DNA of 64,000 nt from Propionibacteriaceae bacterium (GCA_025965155.1 JAOPXN010000096.1:1-64000); one strand, 5' to 3'. Positions 33,546-42,427 are shown, numbered from the stretch's first letter. Translations and numbers: made by a program. Notes: generated from the letters alone by a model not told the origin.

Positions 33546-34844
33546 TCAGCGGCACTGGGTCAGCTGGTGGCGGGCTTTCATCTTGAGGACCCGGGTGGTG
33601 TGCTGAAGCACCGCGTCCGCGAACTTCGGGTCCGAACGTGCCTCCCGCCGGACCGCCGCCGCCATGCCGGGCAGCAACGACGGGTCGCCAACGATCATCA
33701 GGTCACCGCCGGCCCGGAGGAACTGCAACGCGCGCTGCCCGGGCGACAGGTACCGCACCGCCTCGGCAGCCAGGTCGTCTGACACGACCACACCGGTGAA
33801 CCCGAGATCGCCGCGGACCATCCGCCGTACCACCGTGCTGGAGAAGGCAGCAGGACGGGCGGCGTCGATCTTGGCGTAGTACGCCGACGACATCATCACC
33901 ATGTCGGCACCGGAATCCACAGCTGCACGGAAGCCGGCCAGCGCGGGATCGTGGCGCGTGGTGGTCCGGTCGACCACCCGGGGCTGGAAGTCGGTGTTGC
34001 CGCGGACCCGCCCGAGGCCAGGGAAATGCTTGACGCTGGTGACTACGCCCGCGGCCCGCATTCCCTTGGTGAACGCCGACACCTTGTGGGCTACAACCTT
34101 CGGGTTGGCCCCGTAGCCGCGCCGCAGCACACCGATCGGCTGGTTCACGTTCCGCAGCTTTGCCGGCACCACGTCCGCCACCGGGGCCAGGTCGGCGTCG
34201 ACGCCCGCCCTCTTCAGCTGGCGGCCCCAGATCTGGGCATGGGCGCGCAGCGCGGAGTTGGACTGTCTTGCCTGGTCAACCGCACTCGGGATCCGGTCGA
34301 ACCCGGCACCTTGCAGCCGTTGCACCCGGCCGCCCTCCTGGTCGGCCGCCACCATCAGCTTCACCTCGGGGAGCTCCGCTCCGGTCTGCCGTACGGTCCG
34401 GGCGAGCCGACGTACCCCGGTTGTGCCTGCGGTGGTGTTGCCCAGCAGCACGGCGCTGCCGACGTGCTGCGCCGCCATCATGGCTGCCTGGCTGCGGCCC
34501 AGTCCGGCGCGGGTGTCCACTCCGACCATGAAGAGCTGGCCCACGCGCTGCGCACGGCTCAGTGACCGGGCGAGCTCGGCGCACGACCGCCCGGCGGGCT
34601 TCGGCTTCGGCTTCGCGTCCGGGGCCGGTGACGGCGCTGGTGACGGCAGCCGGGCAGTGTCCCGGCTGGGAGCGGGCGTGGTGGCGCCGACCGAGGGACC
34701 TATCGCCGAGGAAACCGGCGCCGGGCTGGGGCCGGGTGGAGGTGCGGCGGACGGCACTCCCCCGCAACCGGGCAGCATCCCGCCAAGCGCAACTGTCAGC
34801 GCGGTCGCCACGAGTAACGGCCGGGGCCCGCGGGCGGTCTTCAT
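33546..34844 (-). CDS. LpqI-like GH3 beta-N-acetylglucosaminidase lipoprotein
   Basis: 432 aa. Signal peptide with lipobox LPGC, a Pro/Ser linker of about 55 residues, then a single GH3 (beta/alpha)8 domain. Conserved pieces: AADQEGGRVQRLQGAGF (about position 160), VKHFPGLGRVRGNTDF and the nucleophile Asp in GVVVSDDL. In Gram-negative NagZ the loop is KHFPGHG with a His/Asp pair; here Leu replaces that His, as I recall for mycobacterial LpqI, so the acid/base residue differs. Expected role is release of GlcNAc from cell-wall fragments. ATG 34844 gives a normal signal peptide. Confidence 0.85.
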   Translation of the reverse strand: MKTARGPRPLLVATALTVALGGMLPGCGGVPSAAPPPGPSPAPVSSAIGPSVGATTPAPSRDTARLPSPAPSPAPDAKPKPKPAGRSCAELARSLSRAQRVGQLFMVGVDTRAGLGRSQAAMMAAQHVGSAVLLGNTTAGTTGVRRLARTVRQTGAELPEVKLMVAADQEGGRVQRLQGAGFDRIPSAVDQARQSNSALRAHAQIWGRQLKRAGVDADLAPVADVVPAKLRNVNQPIGVLRRGYGANPKVVAHKVSAFTKGMRAAGVVTSVKHFPGLGRVRGNTDFQPRVVDRTTTRHDPALAGFRAAVDSGADMVMMSSAYYAKIDAARPAAFSSTVVRRMVRGDLGFTGVVVSDDLAAEAVRYLSPGQRALQFLRAGGDLMIVGDPSLLPGMAAAVRREARSDPKFADAVLQHTTRVLKMKARHQLTQCR

Positions 34845-35023
34845 GGGAAGCGGCTCCTCGTAGTCCATCTTCGCGGCCGATGGGTTCGCCCGGCAAGTGG
34901 CTTGGTGTCACCGATTGGGCTCTACCTGACAGTAGCCGGGGTGCTGCCCTAGGGTTACCCGCAGTGCACTGACGCAGCGCTGCGCCTCACGCACCTGATC
35001 TGCCCACGAGTCGGAGGACACCT

Positions 35024-35602
35024 ATGTCAAGCATCACCAGCGTCGGCCCGCGTACCCTGGCCGACGCAATCCCCGGCGGCCTGGTCCGCAACATCGCTCT
35101 CGTCGCCGGTGGCGCCGCCTTCGTCGGTCTGGCCGCCCAGGTCGTCATCCCACTGCCCGGTACTCCGGTGCCGCTCACCCTGCAGACCTTCGCGGTGCTG
35201 CTCACGGGTGCGGCCCTCGGCAGCAAGCGAGGACTGTTGGCCATGAGTGTGTACGCGCTCGCCGGGATCGTTGGCGTGCCGTGGTTCGCCGACGGCAACA
35301 GCGGTTGGGCGTTGGCCTCATTCGGCTACATCCTCGGTTTCATCGTCGCTGCGGCTCTGGTTGGCAGGCTCGCCGAGCGCGGGGCGGACCGTACCCCGCT
35401 CAAGGCACTCGGCCTGATGCTGTTGGGCAACCTCGCCATCTACGCCGTGGGTGTCCCCTGGCTGATGATGGCAACCGGGATGGACCTGCCCACCGCCGTC
35501 GCGAAGGGCGTCGTTCCGTTCCTGATCGGCGACGCCATCAAGACCGTGATCGCCGCCGCCGTTCTGCCCGTCACCTGGAAAGCCGTCAACTTCCGCCGGT
35601 AG
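35024..35602 (+). CDS. bioY: Biotin transporter substrate-binding component BioY
   Basis: 192 aa, six-helix S component of an ECF biotin transporter. Family signatures VVIPLPGTPVPLTLQTFAVL (about residues 40-59) and GAALGSKRGLLAMSVYALAG, then GVPWFADGNSGW and GYILGFIVAAALVGRLAE. No ecfA or ecfT lies nearby, so it either uses a shared ECF module or acts alone. GTCGGAGGACACCT precedes the ATG; the 12-bp palindrome CGCAGCGCTGCG (34973-34984) upstream might be regulatory. Confidence 0.94.
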   Translation: MSSITSVGPRTLADAIPGGLVRNIALVAGGAAFVGLAAQVVIPLPGTPVPLTLQTFAVLLTGAALGSKRGLLAMSVYALAGIVGVPWFADGNSGWALASFGYILGFIVAAALVGRLAERGADRTPLKALGLMLLGNLAIYAVGVPWLMMATGMDLPTAVAKGVVPFLIGDAIKTVIAAAVLPVTWKAVNFRR

Positions 35603-35653
35603 CGCTGAGGCCAGCGGCCCCGAACTTGCGTGGCGCTGGGCCCCGCCACACCT

Positions 35654-35718
35654 CCGCCGACTGGTCACCTCCGCCGCGACGCGCCTGCAAAGGCGCGGCG
35701 GAGGTGACCAGTCGGCGG
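35654..35718. repeat. Perfect 25-bp inverted repeat between bioY and mycothione reductase
   Basis: Left arm starts CCGCCGACTGGTCACCTCCG and the right arm is its exact complement; the 15-nt loop is ACGCGCCTGCAAAGG. On the plus strand it is followed by GTTTGTTTGGGG, so it can terminate bioY, and it lies 14 bases after the reverse gene's stop codon. The arms begin with the same CCGCCGACTGGTC word as the elements at 15.8 and 63.96 kb. Confidence 0.85.
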
Positions 35719-35731
35719 GTTTGTTTGGGGG

Positions 35732-37108
35732 TCAGTCCAGCGGGAGTGCCAGTAGTGCGTTCTCGACCAGCTCGGCCATCGCGGGGTGAATCCAGTACTG
35801 GCCGCGGGCCATCTCTTGGGCGGGCAGGCCGAAGCTCATGGCCTGGATCAGTGGCTGGATCAGGGACGAGGCCTGCGGCCCGATGATGTGGGCGCCCAGC
35901 AGCTGGCCGGTGGCTGGGTCGGCGAGCAGCTTGGCGAAGTGCTCGGTGTCCTCCATCGCCCAGCCGTAGGCGATGGAGCCGTAGTTCTGCACGGCACTGA
36001 CGTAGCGGACGCCGTCGTTCTTCGCCTGCTGCTCGGTCAGGCCGACGCTGGCGACCTGGGGCTCGGAGAAGACAGCATGCGGGATGAACCGGTGGTCGCT
36101 GGCCATCAGATCGTCGGGATGGAGCAGGTTGTGCTGCACCACGCGCATCTCATGGTTGGCCACGTGCTTGAGCTGGTGCGGCGAGCTGACGTCACCGAGA
36201 GCGAAGATGCCGGCTGCCGTTGTCCGCTGATACTCATCGACCAGCACATGGCCCCGCTCGTCGACAGCCACTCCGGTGGCATCGAGATTCAGCGTGTCGC
36301 TGTTGGAGACCCGTCCCACCGCCACCAGCAGCACATCGGCGGCGAGAGTCTCGGTCTCCCCGTCCTCGTTGCTGACTGTGACGGCGACTCCGTCGACGTC
36401 GCGCCGCTCTATCCGAGATACGGCGCGGTTCAGCCGCAGGTCCACCCGCTTGCTCATCAGCTCGGTGAACCGCGCCGACACGTCCTGGTCCTCCTGCCTG
36501 AGTAGCGCGTCGGAGCGGTTGATGATCGTCACCTGCACCCCGTACGAGGAGAAGATGTGTGCGAACTCGGCGGCGACGAATCCGCCACCGAGGATGATCA
36601 TCGAGTCGGGCAGCTGGTCGAGGCGCATCACCGTGTCGGAGGTGTGCACCGTCACCGTGTCGAGGCCCGGGATCTGCGGCAGCACCGGCCGGCTACCCGC
36701 CGCGATCACGAACCGGTCGGCGGTGATGATCTCACCGGTGCCGGTGTCGAGGGTCTTCGGACCGATGAAGTGCGCCCGTTCGCGGTACAAGGTGATGTTC
36801 GGACCCTCCTGCCGCCACGTCTCACCGCCGGCGGAGATGGGGTCGATCCGGCCGAAGATGCGGTCCCGGATCTCGGCCCAGCGGACCTTGTTGAAGCTCA
36901 GCTCCACTCCGAGCGGGTCGGCCAGGGCGGGGCTGTGGGCGAGATCGGCCGGGTACACGAACATCTTGGTCGGGATGCAGCCCACATTGAGGCAGGTGCC
37001 GCCGTAGATGCCTTTCTCGACAATGGCGATGTCGAGGTCGGCGAAACGCTCGTCGGGGATGGAGTTACCCGAGCCGCTGCCGATGATGCACAGATCGAAG
37101 TGACGCAT
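35732..37108 (-). CDS. mtr: Mycothione reductase
   Basis: 458 aa flavoprotein disulfide reductase that reduces oxidised mycothiol with NADPH. FAD motif IIGSGSGNS (about residues 7-15), redox disulfide [16 protein letters not shown](P) motif [19 protein letters not shown] and the C-terminal [18 protein letters not shown] with the catalytic His of the dimer partner. GSGSGNS in place of GGGPGG at the FAD site is typical of Mtr compared with lipoamide dehydrogenase. ATG 37108 ([12 protein letters not shown]) chosen by homology. Confidence 0.95.
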   Translation of the reverse strand: MRHFDLCIIGSGSGNSIPDERFADLDIAIVEKGIYGGTCLNVGCIPTKMFVYPADLAHSPALADPLGVELSFNKVRWAEIRDRIFGRIDPISAGGETWRQEGPNITLYRERAHFIGPKTLDTGTGEIITADRFVIAAGSRPVLPQIPGLDTVTVHTSDTVMRLDQLPDSMIILGGGFVAAEFAHIFSSYGVQVTIINRSDALLRQEDQDVSARFTELMSKRVDLRLNRAVSRIERRDVDGVAVTVSNEDGETETLAADVLLVAVGRVSNSDTLNLDATGVAVDERGHVLVDEYQRTTAAGIFALGDVSSPHQLKHVANHEMRVVQHNLLHPDDLMASDHRFIPHAVFSEPQVASVGLTEQQAKNDGVRYVSAVQNYGSIAYGWAMEDTEHFAKLLADPATGQLLGAHIIGPQASSLIQPLIQAMSFGLPAQEMARGQYWIHPAMAELVENALLALPLD

Positions 37109-37209
37109 ATGGGCAATCGTGCCAGGAATGCTCAACCGCCACCTAGCCGACCACGGTGACCCTTGCCGGGGGTGCAGGCACTGAGGTGGCGGCAGCGCTG
37201 CCGGTTCAG

Positions 37210-37728
37210 TCAGACGACGGTGATGCCCAGCGGCACGCTGATACCGAGCCCGCTGCGGGTGTCACGACCGTACTGTGCGATCTCCTTGTCCAGGTCCAGC
37301 TTTGCCACCCCCACCGTGATGTCGTCGGTCAGCAGGTGGGCGGGAATCAGCCAGACGATCTCGAACTCGAGCCCGTCCGGGTCCTTGCCGTAGAGCGACT
37401 TGGTGGTGCCATGGTCGGAGGAGCCCACCAGCGCGCCGGCCGCGAGCAGGTCGTTCCTTACCGTCTCCAGGTCGCCGAGAGTGCTTACCTCCCAGGCGAG
37501 GTGGTAGAGCCCGACGGCGCCCCGACCGGCCATGCTGTCGGCGGCGTCGGCGCCGATGGCGAACAGCGCGAGATCGTGGTCGTTGGCCGAGTCCGGAGCA
37601 CGGAGGAAGGCCGCGCGGTCGGCCATCGAGCCGACCACCGTGAACTTGAGGACCTCAGTGTAGAAGCTGACCGACACCGGCACGTCGCGGACGTAGAGCA
37701 CCGCATGGTTGAGACGGTGGATGGGCAT
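37210..37728 (-). CDS. VOC-family (catechol dioxygenase-like) protein
   Basis: 172 aa, two-module VOC protein. Putative metal ligands: His in [11 protein letters not shown] (about residue 8), His in GLYHLAWEV and Glu in [11 protein letters not shown], the set expected for an extradiol dioxygenase or glyoxalase-like metal enzyme. A C-terminal extension of about 50 residues is present. GAAGGTGGTCGG precedes ATG 37728. The promoter is well formed and overlapped by a palindrome, suggesting induction by a small phenolic or electrophilic ligand; substrate unknown. Confidence 0.82.
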   Translation of the reverse strand: MPIHRLNHAVLYVRDVPVSVSFYTEVLKFTVVGSMADRAAFLRAPDSANDHDLALFAIGADAADSMAGRGAVGLYHLAWEVSTLGDLETVRNDLLAAGALVGSSDHGTTKSLYGKDPDGLEFEIVWLIPAHLLTDDITVGVAKLDLDKEIAQYGRDTRSGLGISVPLGITVV

Positions 37729-37741
37729 CCGACCACCTTCC

Positions 37742-37761
37742 TTACTTGAAGATTCAAGCAA
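37742..37761 (-). promoter_or_regulatory. Palindromic operator at the VOC gene transcription start
   Basis: TTACTTGAAGATTCAAGCAA is an inverted repeat with core CTTGAA-GA-TTCAAG. It begins right after the -10 box, over the predicted start site. Spacing and sequence resemble MarR-family sites; no marR gene is adjacent. Confidence 0.65.
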
Positions 37762-37789
37762 GGTTACGCCGAAGAAGCTCCGTATGCAA
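37761..37789 (-). promoter_or_regulatory. Promoter of the VOC gene
   Basis: Minus strand -35 TTGCAT, exactly 17 bp spacer, -10 TAACCT. Confidence 0.6.
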
Positions 37790-37824
37790 GAGATTGACAC
37801 CTCCGCCATTAACCCGTTATTTCC

Positions 37825-37830
37825 TATAGT
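37825..37830 (+). promoter_or_regulatory. -10 box of the leader-cysteine dioxygenase operon
   Basis: TATAGT, the best -10 match in the area, predicts a start near 37837 and a leader of about 80 nt before the leader peptide ATG. Confidence 0.5.
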
Positions 37831-37919
37831 GAGACAGGGGATTGTCCGCGGTGCGCACCCGAACTACGGTGGGGGCACCTGACCGACACGGCCGTGCGCC
37901 GTCCACACCAGGAAGTGAC

Positions 37920-38006
37920 ATGGCCCGCACCTTCCACTCTCGGATTCACGTCGATCTTCATCGGACGGCGAGCGCGACCTGTCTGCGAATGCCTCCGCTT
38001 CGCTGA
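37920..38006 (+). CDS. Cysteine-containing leader peptide (28 aa) of the cysteine dioxygenase operon
   Basis: A short ORF with CAGGAAGTGAC ribosome binding site, starting MARTFHS and containing RIHVDLHRTASATCLR. The core VDL-x-R-x2-S-x2-C is the same as in the leader upstream of the sulfurtransferase gene (21825-21932), and Cys is again the only cysteine. It ends 60 bases before the dioxygenase ATG with a hairpin between. A translational sensor of Cys-tRNA is the likely role; the recalled actinobacterial leader peptide consensus HVDLxRxxSAxC fits exactly. Confidence 0.8.
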   Translation: MARTFHSRIHVDLHRTASATCLRMPPLR

Positions 38007-38019
38007 CCGTGCCGCCCCC

Positions 38020-38035
38020 GCCCGCACCTGCGGGC
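38020..38035 (+). promoter_or_regulatory. Hairpin between leader peptide and cysteine dioxygenase
   Basis: GCCCGCACCTGCGGGC can form a 6-bp stem around ACCT, 14 bases after the leader stop codon. A paused or released ribosome on the leader would alter its folding. Confidence 0.45.
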
Positions 38036-38066
38036 ATCACCAATCCGTCGAGAAACAGGAAGTCCC

Positions 38067-38549
38067 ATGTCCAGAAAACTTCGCGCCCAGATCAACCTTG
38101 TCCAGATCGCCACCCAGCTCGCCGCCCAGCAGGTTCTGTGGGAACCGCTGATCGCCTACGATCCCGTCTCCCGCTACTACGCACGGCTCGCCGCCGAACC
38201 GCAGTTCGAGGCTTGGCTGCTCACCTGGGTGCCCGGGCAGGGCACCGACTGGCACGACCACGGTGGTAGCGCGGGCGCGTTCATCACCCTGCGTGGCACG
38301 CTGACGGAGCAGCATGCCCGGGTCGACCGGGATGCGGCGCCGGTGATCGAACCGCAGGCCCGAGAGCTGGTCACCGGGTCGCTGCGCGCGTTCGGCACCA
38401 AGCATCTGCACAAGGTGACCAACAACGGGCTCGAGCCTGCAGTCAGCCTGCACGTCTACTCCCCCGCCCTGGTGGAGATGAACAGGTACGAGCCACGCGG
38501 GGCCCGCCTCGAGCGGGTCGAGTCCCAGCTGGTGGGGGTGAACTGGTGA
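38067..38549 (+). CDS. Cysteine dioxygenase family protein
   Basis: 160 aa cupin that oxidises cysteine (or another thiol) to the sulfinate. The metal-binding His residues are in TDWHDHGGSAGAFITLRG (about residues 60-77) and SLHVYSPAL (about residue 133). No Cys equivalent to the mammalian Cys-Tyr crosslink is seen, as usual for bacterial enzymes. It is followed with a 4-base GTGA overlap by a rhodanese. The leader peptide upstream suggests the operon responds to cysteine level, consistent with a role in removing excess cysteine. Confidence 0.9.
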   Translation: MSRKLRAQINLVQIATQLAAQQVLWEPLIAYDPVSRYYARLAAEPQFEAWLLTWVPGQGTDWHDHGGSAGAFITLRGTLTEQHARVDRDAAPVIEPQARELVTGSLRAFGTKHLHKVTNNGLEPAVSLHVYSPALVEMNRYEPRGARLERVESQLVGVNW

Positions 38550-38947
38550 CCGCCGCTGCGACAGCCGGGGCCCGGACGGGCCTACGTACGATCGACCAGG
38601 TGCTCGAGCAGGCCCGGAGTGGGCTGTCCCGGCTGACTCCGGCGCAGGCCGCCGACGCCTGGCGAGCAGGTGCGGTGGTGGTGGACATCCGTCCCGCGGC
38701 CCAGCGAGCGGCCGAAGGCGAGCTTCCCGGGGCCCTGGTGGTGGAACGGAACGTGCTGGAGTGGCGGTTCGACCCGGCCAGCGATGCACGGCTGCCGATA
38801 GCCGGCTATGACCTGCAGGTGATCGTGCTGTGCCAGGAGGGCTACACGTCCTCGCTGGCGGCCGCTGCCCTGCAGGAGCTCGGGCTGGGGCGGGCCACCG
38901 ACGTGATCGGCGGCTGGGCGGCCTGGCGGGAGCTACCGACCGCCTAG
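38546..38947 (+). CDS. Single-domain rhodanese-like protein
   Basis: 133 aa rhodanese with [20 protein letters not shown] and the catalytic Cys in IVLCQEGYTSSLAAAAL (about residues 90-106), ending with the typical IGGWAAWRELP. The loop CQEGYTS matches rhodaneses paired with cysteine dioxygenases. It is translationally coupled to the dioxygenase gene. Probable role: handling sulfane sulfur arising in cysteine breakdown. Confidence 0.9.
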   Translation: MTAAATAGARTGLRTIDQVLEQARSGLSRLTPAQAADAWRAGAVVVDIRPAAQRAAEGELPGALVVERNVLEWRFDPASDARLPIAGYDLQVIVLCQEGYTSSLAAAALQELGLGRATDVIGGWAAWRELPTA

Positions 38948-39010
38948 CCGGCTGACGCACTGGCACGACCGGGTGACCGGAGTTCACCGCCGCGCGGCCG
39001 GCGGCGCCGG

Positions 39011-40024
39011 TCACACCCCGGCGTAGGAGTGCAGCCCGGAGACCAGCAGGTTGATTCCGACGAAGTTGAACCAGAACGAGGCCAGCCCGATGATCGCGAT
39101 CACCGCCGCCTTGGTTCCCTTCCAGCCCGCGGTGGACCGTGCGTGCAGGTAGCAGGCGTAGATCACCCAGGTCACCAGCGCCCAGGTCTCCTTTGGGTCC
39201 CAGCCCCAGTAGCGGCCCCACGCGTACTCCGCCCAGACGGCGCCCGCCGCCACCGTGAAGGTCCACAACGGGAACGCGAAGGCGTGGAACCGGTAGCTCA
39301 GCAGGTCGATGCGTTTGGCTGTCGGCAGCGAGGCGAGGTAGCCACGCACCGTCCCGCGGTCCTCGGCGCGCTTCTTCACCAGGTAGAGGATCGCGGCAAG
39401 TCCGCCGACGTTGAAGGCGGCGCCGGAGATCACCGCAGCGACGATGTGGATCACGAACCAGACCGAGTGCAGCGCGGGAACCAACGGGGCGACCGCGACG
39501 TAGAAGACGGTGACCGCCAGTCCGTTGCCCACTGCGGCCAGCAGGGTGACCGGCAGCCCGAGCCAGCGCATGCCTGACTTGAACAGCATCACCAGGTAGA
39601 CGGCGACGACGAAGACCATCGCACTGGTGGTGAACTCGAACATGTTGCCCCACGGCGCCCGGCCGGCCGCGAGCCCGCGGGCCACCACCCCGGTCACGCT
39701 GAGGGCAAACCCGACCAAGGTCAGGGCGACGCCGATGCGTCCGAACATCTCCATTCGCTGACCCGGTGGCACACCGCCCGAACCGCCGTCGGCGGTGGTG
39801 GGTGCAGCGCCTTCGGCAACGCCGGCGCGCACACCGGCGGCGACGGGCGCCGACTGGCTAGCCGGTACCAGCTCACGGGCACTGTCCTGGGCCGTAACCG
39901 AAGCGCTGGGGTCGGCGACGTCCCGCCGCGCTGCCGCCCATTCGGCGGCGTGCGCGAACATGGCCAACATGTAGACCACCGCCGAGGCGACCAGCGCAAG
40001 GCTGGAGTAGTACTCGTAGTTCAT
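39011..40024 (-). CDS. ccsB: Cytochrome c biogenesis protein CcsB (CcsA/ResC-type heme handler)
   Basis: 337 aa membrane protein of system II. It has a Trp-rich heme-handling segment (WAEYAWGRYWGWDPKETWAL) and the conserved His in LHSVWFVIHIVAA and YRFHAFAFPLW. With ResB it exports heme and attaches it to apocytochromes c. ATG 40024 was chosen because it overlaps the resB stop (ATGA), while the longer upstream frame is only the resB region in another frame. Last gene of the hem-ccs unit. Confidence 0.94.
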   Translation of the reverse strand: MNYEYYSSLALVASAVVYMLAMFAHAAEWAAARRDVADPSASVTAQDSARELVPASQSAPVAAGVRAGVAEGAAPTTADGGSGGVPPGQRMEMFGRIGVALTLVGFALSVTGVVARGLAAGRAPWGNMFEFTTSAMVFVVAVYLVMLFKSGMRWLGLPVTLLAAVGNGLAVTVFYVAVAPLVPALHSVWFVIHIVAAVISGAAFNVGGLAAILYLVKKRAEDRGTVRGYLASLPTAKRIDLLSYRFHAFAFPLWTFTVAAGAVWAEYAWGRYWGWDPKETWALVTWVIYACYLHARSTAGWKGTKAAVIAIIGLASFWFNFVGINLLVSGLHSYAGV

Positions 40025-41646
40025 CGGGTGCTCGATCCCTTTCCTGTGGTGTCGCCCGACCATCCGGCGGCCAGCTCTGCCACGTCCTCGTCCAGGCCAG
40101 CCCGGGCGTCGGCCCGGTCCAGGCCGGCGACTTCCACCAGCGTAGGTCCATCCTGGCCCCGCCGCGCCCGCACCCACACCCGTCGGGGCCTGATGAACAG
40201 CGACAGGCACAGCCCGGCGACCGCGAACCCGATGGCGCCGAGCGATATCGCCACCCCGGGAGTGTCGCCGATCTGCAGCTTGACCCAACGGACCCAGCCG
40301 TCCATCTGGATGGTTCCCCTGCCGTCGGGCAAGGTGTACGACGTGCCGGGCGTGAGCGCGATCCGCAGGGTGTCGCCTCTGCCGTCCTTCAGCTGGGTCA
40401 GGCCGTCAGTGTCCAGGGAGTACACGTTCTCCGGCAGACCGGTCTCCTTCTTGGGCGGACCCGACCAGGCGTTCAGGAACAGGGCCGGGTTGGCGGCATC
40501 CGGGAACACCGACCGCGGGCCCTGATCGTCCAGGACCGCGGTGGGCAGGAACAAGCCCTCGAAGGCGAGCCGCTCCGGCCGGCCGTCGGGAACCTTGATG
40601 ACGCCGGCCGAGGTGAAGTTGCCGTCCTGCGGCAGGAAGACCACCGGGCCGGAGAAGGCGATGTCTCCGGCGCCGTCCTTGACCGTCACCGTTGGCGCGT
40701 AGCCGTGGCCGATCAGGTGCACCGTGGTGCCGTCGATGTTCAGCGGCTTGTTCACCTCGAGCTTCTGCTGCACCGGGGTGCCTCCCGGGGAGTCGGTGAC
40801 AGCCACGTCCGCCTCGAACAACCGGGCGGCGCCTCGCTGCACATTCCCGGTCTCGAACTTCGCCCGGAAGCTGGAAACCGCGACGGTGAACGGCTGCAGG
40901 TCTGAGTCTTTGAACCAGGCGCCTGCGGAGAAGTCGTCGTACTGGATCAGGTTGTTGGAGAAACCCTGTCCGGTGATGACCACGCTGGTGCCACGGAAGC
41001 CGTACAGCCCGCCGACGGCGACACCCAGCAGCAGGAACAGCAGGCTGACGTGGAACACCAGGTTGCCGGCCTCCCGCAGATAGCCGCGCTCGGCCGAGAC
41101 GGCATCACCGTCGCGGATCACCCGGTAGCGCTGCTCCTTCAGCCGGGCGGCGGCCTGCGCCAGGATCTGCTCGGCGTTCCCGCCGGGCACCTCGGCGACG
41201 GCGTACGCCGGCAGTCGGGACAGGTTCCTCGGGGTGCCCGGCGGCCGGCTCCGCAGCGCCTTGGCGTAGACCCGCACCCGGGGAATGATGCAGCCGACCA
41301 GCGAGACGAACAGCAGCAGGTAGATCGCCGAGAACCACGGTGAGGTGTAGACGTTGAAGAGGCCGACCCTGTCGTAGATCGGTCCCAGCGTCGGATGCTC
41401 GGCGATGAAGTCGGAGACCCGAATCGGGGAGATCTTGCGCTGCGGCACCAGCGAGCCGGGGATGGCCGCGACGGCGAGCGCGAACAGCAGCACCAACGCT
41501 GTCCGCATCGAGGTCAGCTGGGTCCACAAGAACCGGAGCCCACCCCCCAGACCCAGTGCCGGCGGCCCCTTCGTCGGCTTCGGCGGCCGGCCATCGGGCA
41601 GCTGCGCCGGCGCCGGGTGGACACTTGAGATCTTGGTGTCGGCCAT
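40021..41646 (-). CDS. resB: Cytochrome c biogenesis protein ResB
   Basis: 541 aa with three N-terminal transmembrane helices (LTSMRTALVLLFALAVAAIP; WFSAIYLLLFVSLVGCII; LVFHVSLLFLLLGVAVGGLY), a large extracytoplasmic domain and a final helix (AISLGAIGFAVAGLCLSLFI). ResB motifs GSLVPQR and PRVRVYAKALRSRPPGTPRN match. It begins 2 bases before the end of ccdA. Confidence 0.94.
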   Translation of the reverse strand: MADTKISSVHPAPAQLPDGRPPKPTKGPPALGLGGGLRFLWTQLTSMRTALVLLFALAVAAIPGSLVPQRKISPIRVSDFIAEHPTLGPIYDRVGLFNVYTSPWFSAIYLLLFVSLVGCIIPRVRVYAKALRSRPPGTPRNLSRLPAYAVAEVPGGNAEQILAQAAARLKEQRYRVIRDGDAVSAERGYLREAGNLVFHVSLLFLLLGVAVGGLYGFRGTSVVITGQGFSNNLIQYDDFSAGAWFKDSDLQPFTVAVSSFRAKFETGNVQRGAARLFEADVAVTDSPGGTPVQQKLEVNKPLNIDGTTVHLIGHGYAPTVTVKDGAGDIAFSGPVVFLPQDGNFTSAGVIKVPDGRPERLAFEGLFLPTAVLDDQGPRSVFPDAANPALFLNAWSGPPKKETGLPENVYSLDTDGLTQLKDGRGDTLRIALTPGTSYTLPDGRGTIQMDGWVRWVKLQIGDTPGVAISLGAIGFAVAGLCLSLFIRPRRVWVRARRGQDGPTLVEVAGLDRADARAGLDEDVAELAAGWSGDTTGKGSSTR

Positions 41647-41647
41647 C

Positions 41648-42427
41648 TCAGATCACCAGCTGGAACGAGGCGGCCCACTGCTGCAGTACACCGATCAACC
41701 GGTCCCAGATCCCGGTCACCAGCAGGAGCCCGACGACCACCATCAACAGTCCACCCAACCGCATCAAGGCCCGCTGGCGCCGGCGCAGGAACGTCACCGC
41801 CTTGGCCATCCTGCTGAACGCCAGCCCGGCGATCACGAACGGGATGCCAAGGCCGAGGGCGTAGACGAAACCGAGCAGGCCGCCACGGACAGCGCTGCCC
41901 TCGTTGAACCCCAGGTTCACCACAACGGCCAGCGTCGGTGACACGCAGGGCACCCAGCCGAGGGCGAAGACCACGCCCAGCAGCGGTGCGGCGGCGACGC
42001 CAACGGCCGGAACCCGGCTCATCCGTCGCTCCCGCTGACCGATCCGCAGCACTCCGGCGAACATCAGCCCCAGCACGATGATCAGCACCCCGAGCACCCG
42101 TGAGATGACGACCCGGTACTCCAGCAAGAGCTGACCCACCGCTCCCGCGACCACCCCGGTAGCGACGAAGATCACCGCAAACCCGAGCACGAACAGCGAC
42201 GAACCGGCAAGCATCCGCCCCTTCCGGGCGCTGCCCTCCACGACCTCGGCGGCACCCAGCCCGGTGGCGTAGGAGAGGTACCCAGGCAGCAGCGGCACCA
42301 CGCACGGGGAGAAGAAGGAGACCAGACCCGCCAACAGCGCCACTGGAAGGGCCAGGGCCATCGATCCACCCACGGCGGACTGGGCCCAGCTGCCCAGGTC
42401 CAGCGGCAGAAGTTGGACCGGTATCAC
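41648..42427 (-). CDS. ccdA: Thiol-disulfide transporter CcdA
   Basis: 259 aa, six helices. Two functional Cys: in FFSPCVVPLLPGYLSY (about residue 42) and in GWVPCVSPTLAVVVNL, the CcdA/DsbD pair that carries electrons across the membrane to the thioredoxin-like partner encoded just upstream. ATG overlaps the stop of the resA-like gene (ATGA). Confidence 0.94.
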   Translation of the reverse strand: MIPVQLLPLDLGSWAQSAVGGSMALALPVALLAGLVSFFSPCVVPLLPGYLSYATGLGAAEVVEGSARKGRMLAGSSLFVLGFAVIFVATGVVAGAVGQLLLEYRVVISRVLGVLIIVLGLMFAGVLRIGQRERRMSRVPAVGVAAAPLLGVVFALGWVPCVSPTLAVVVNLGFNEGSAVRGGLLGFVYALGLGIPFVIAGLAFSRMAKAVTFLRRRQRALMRLGGLLMVVVGLLLVTGIWDRLIGVLQQWAASFQLVI

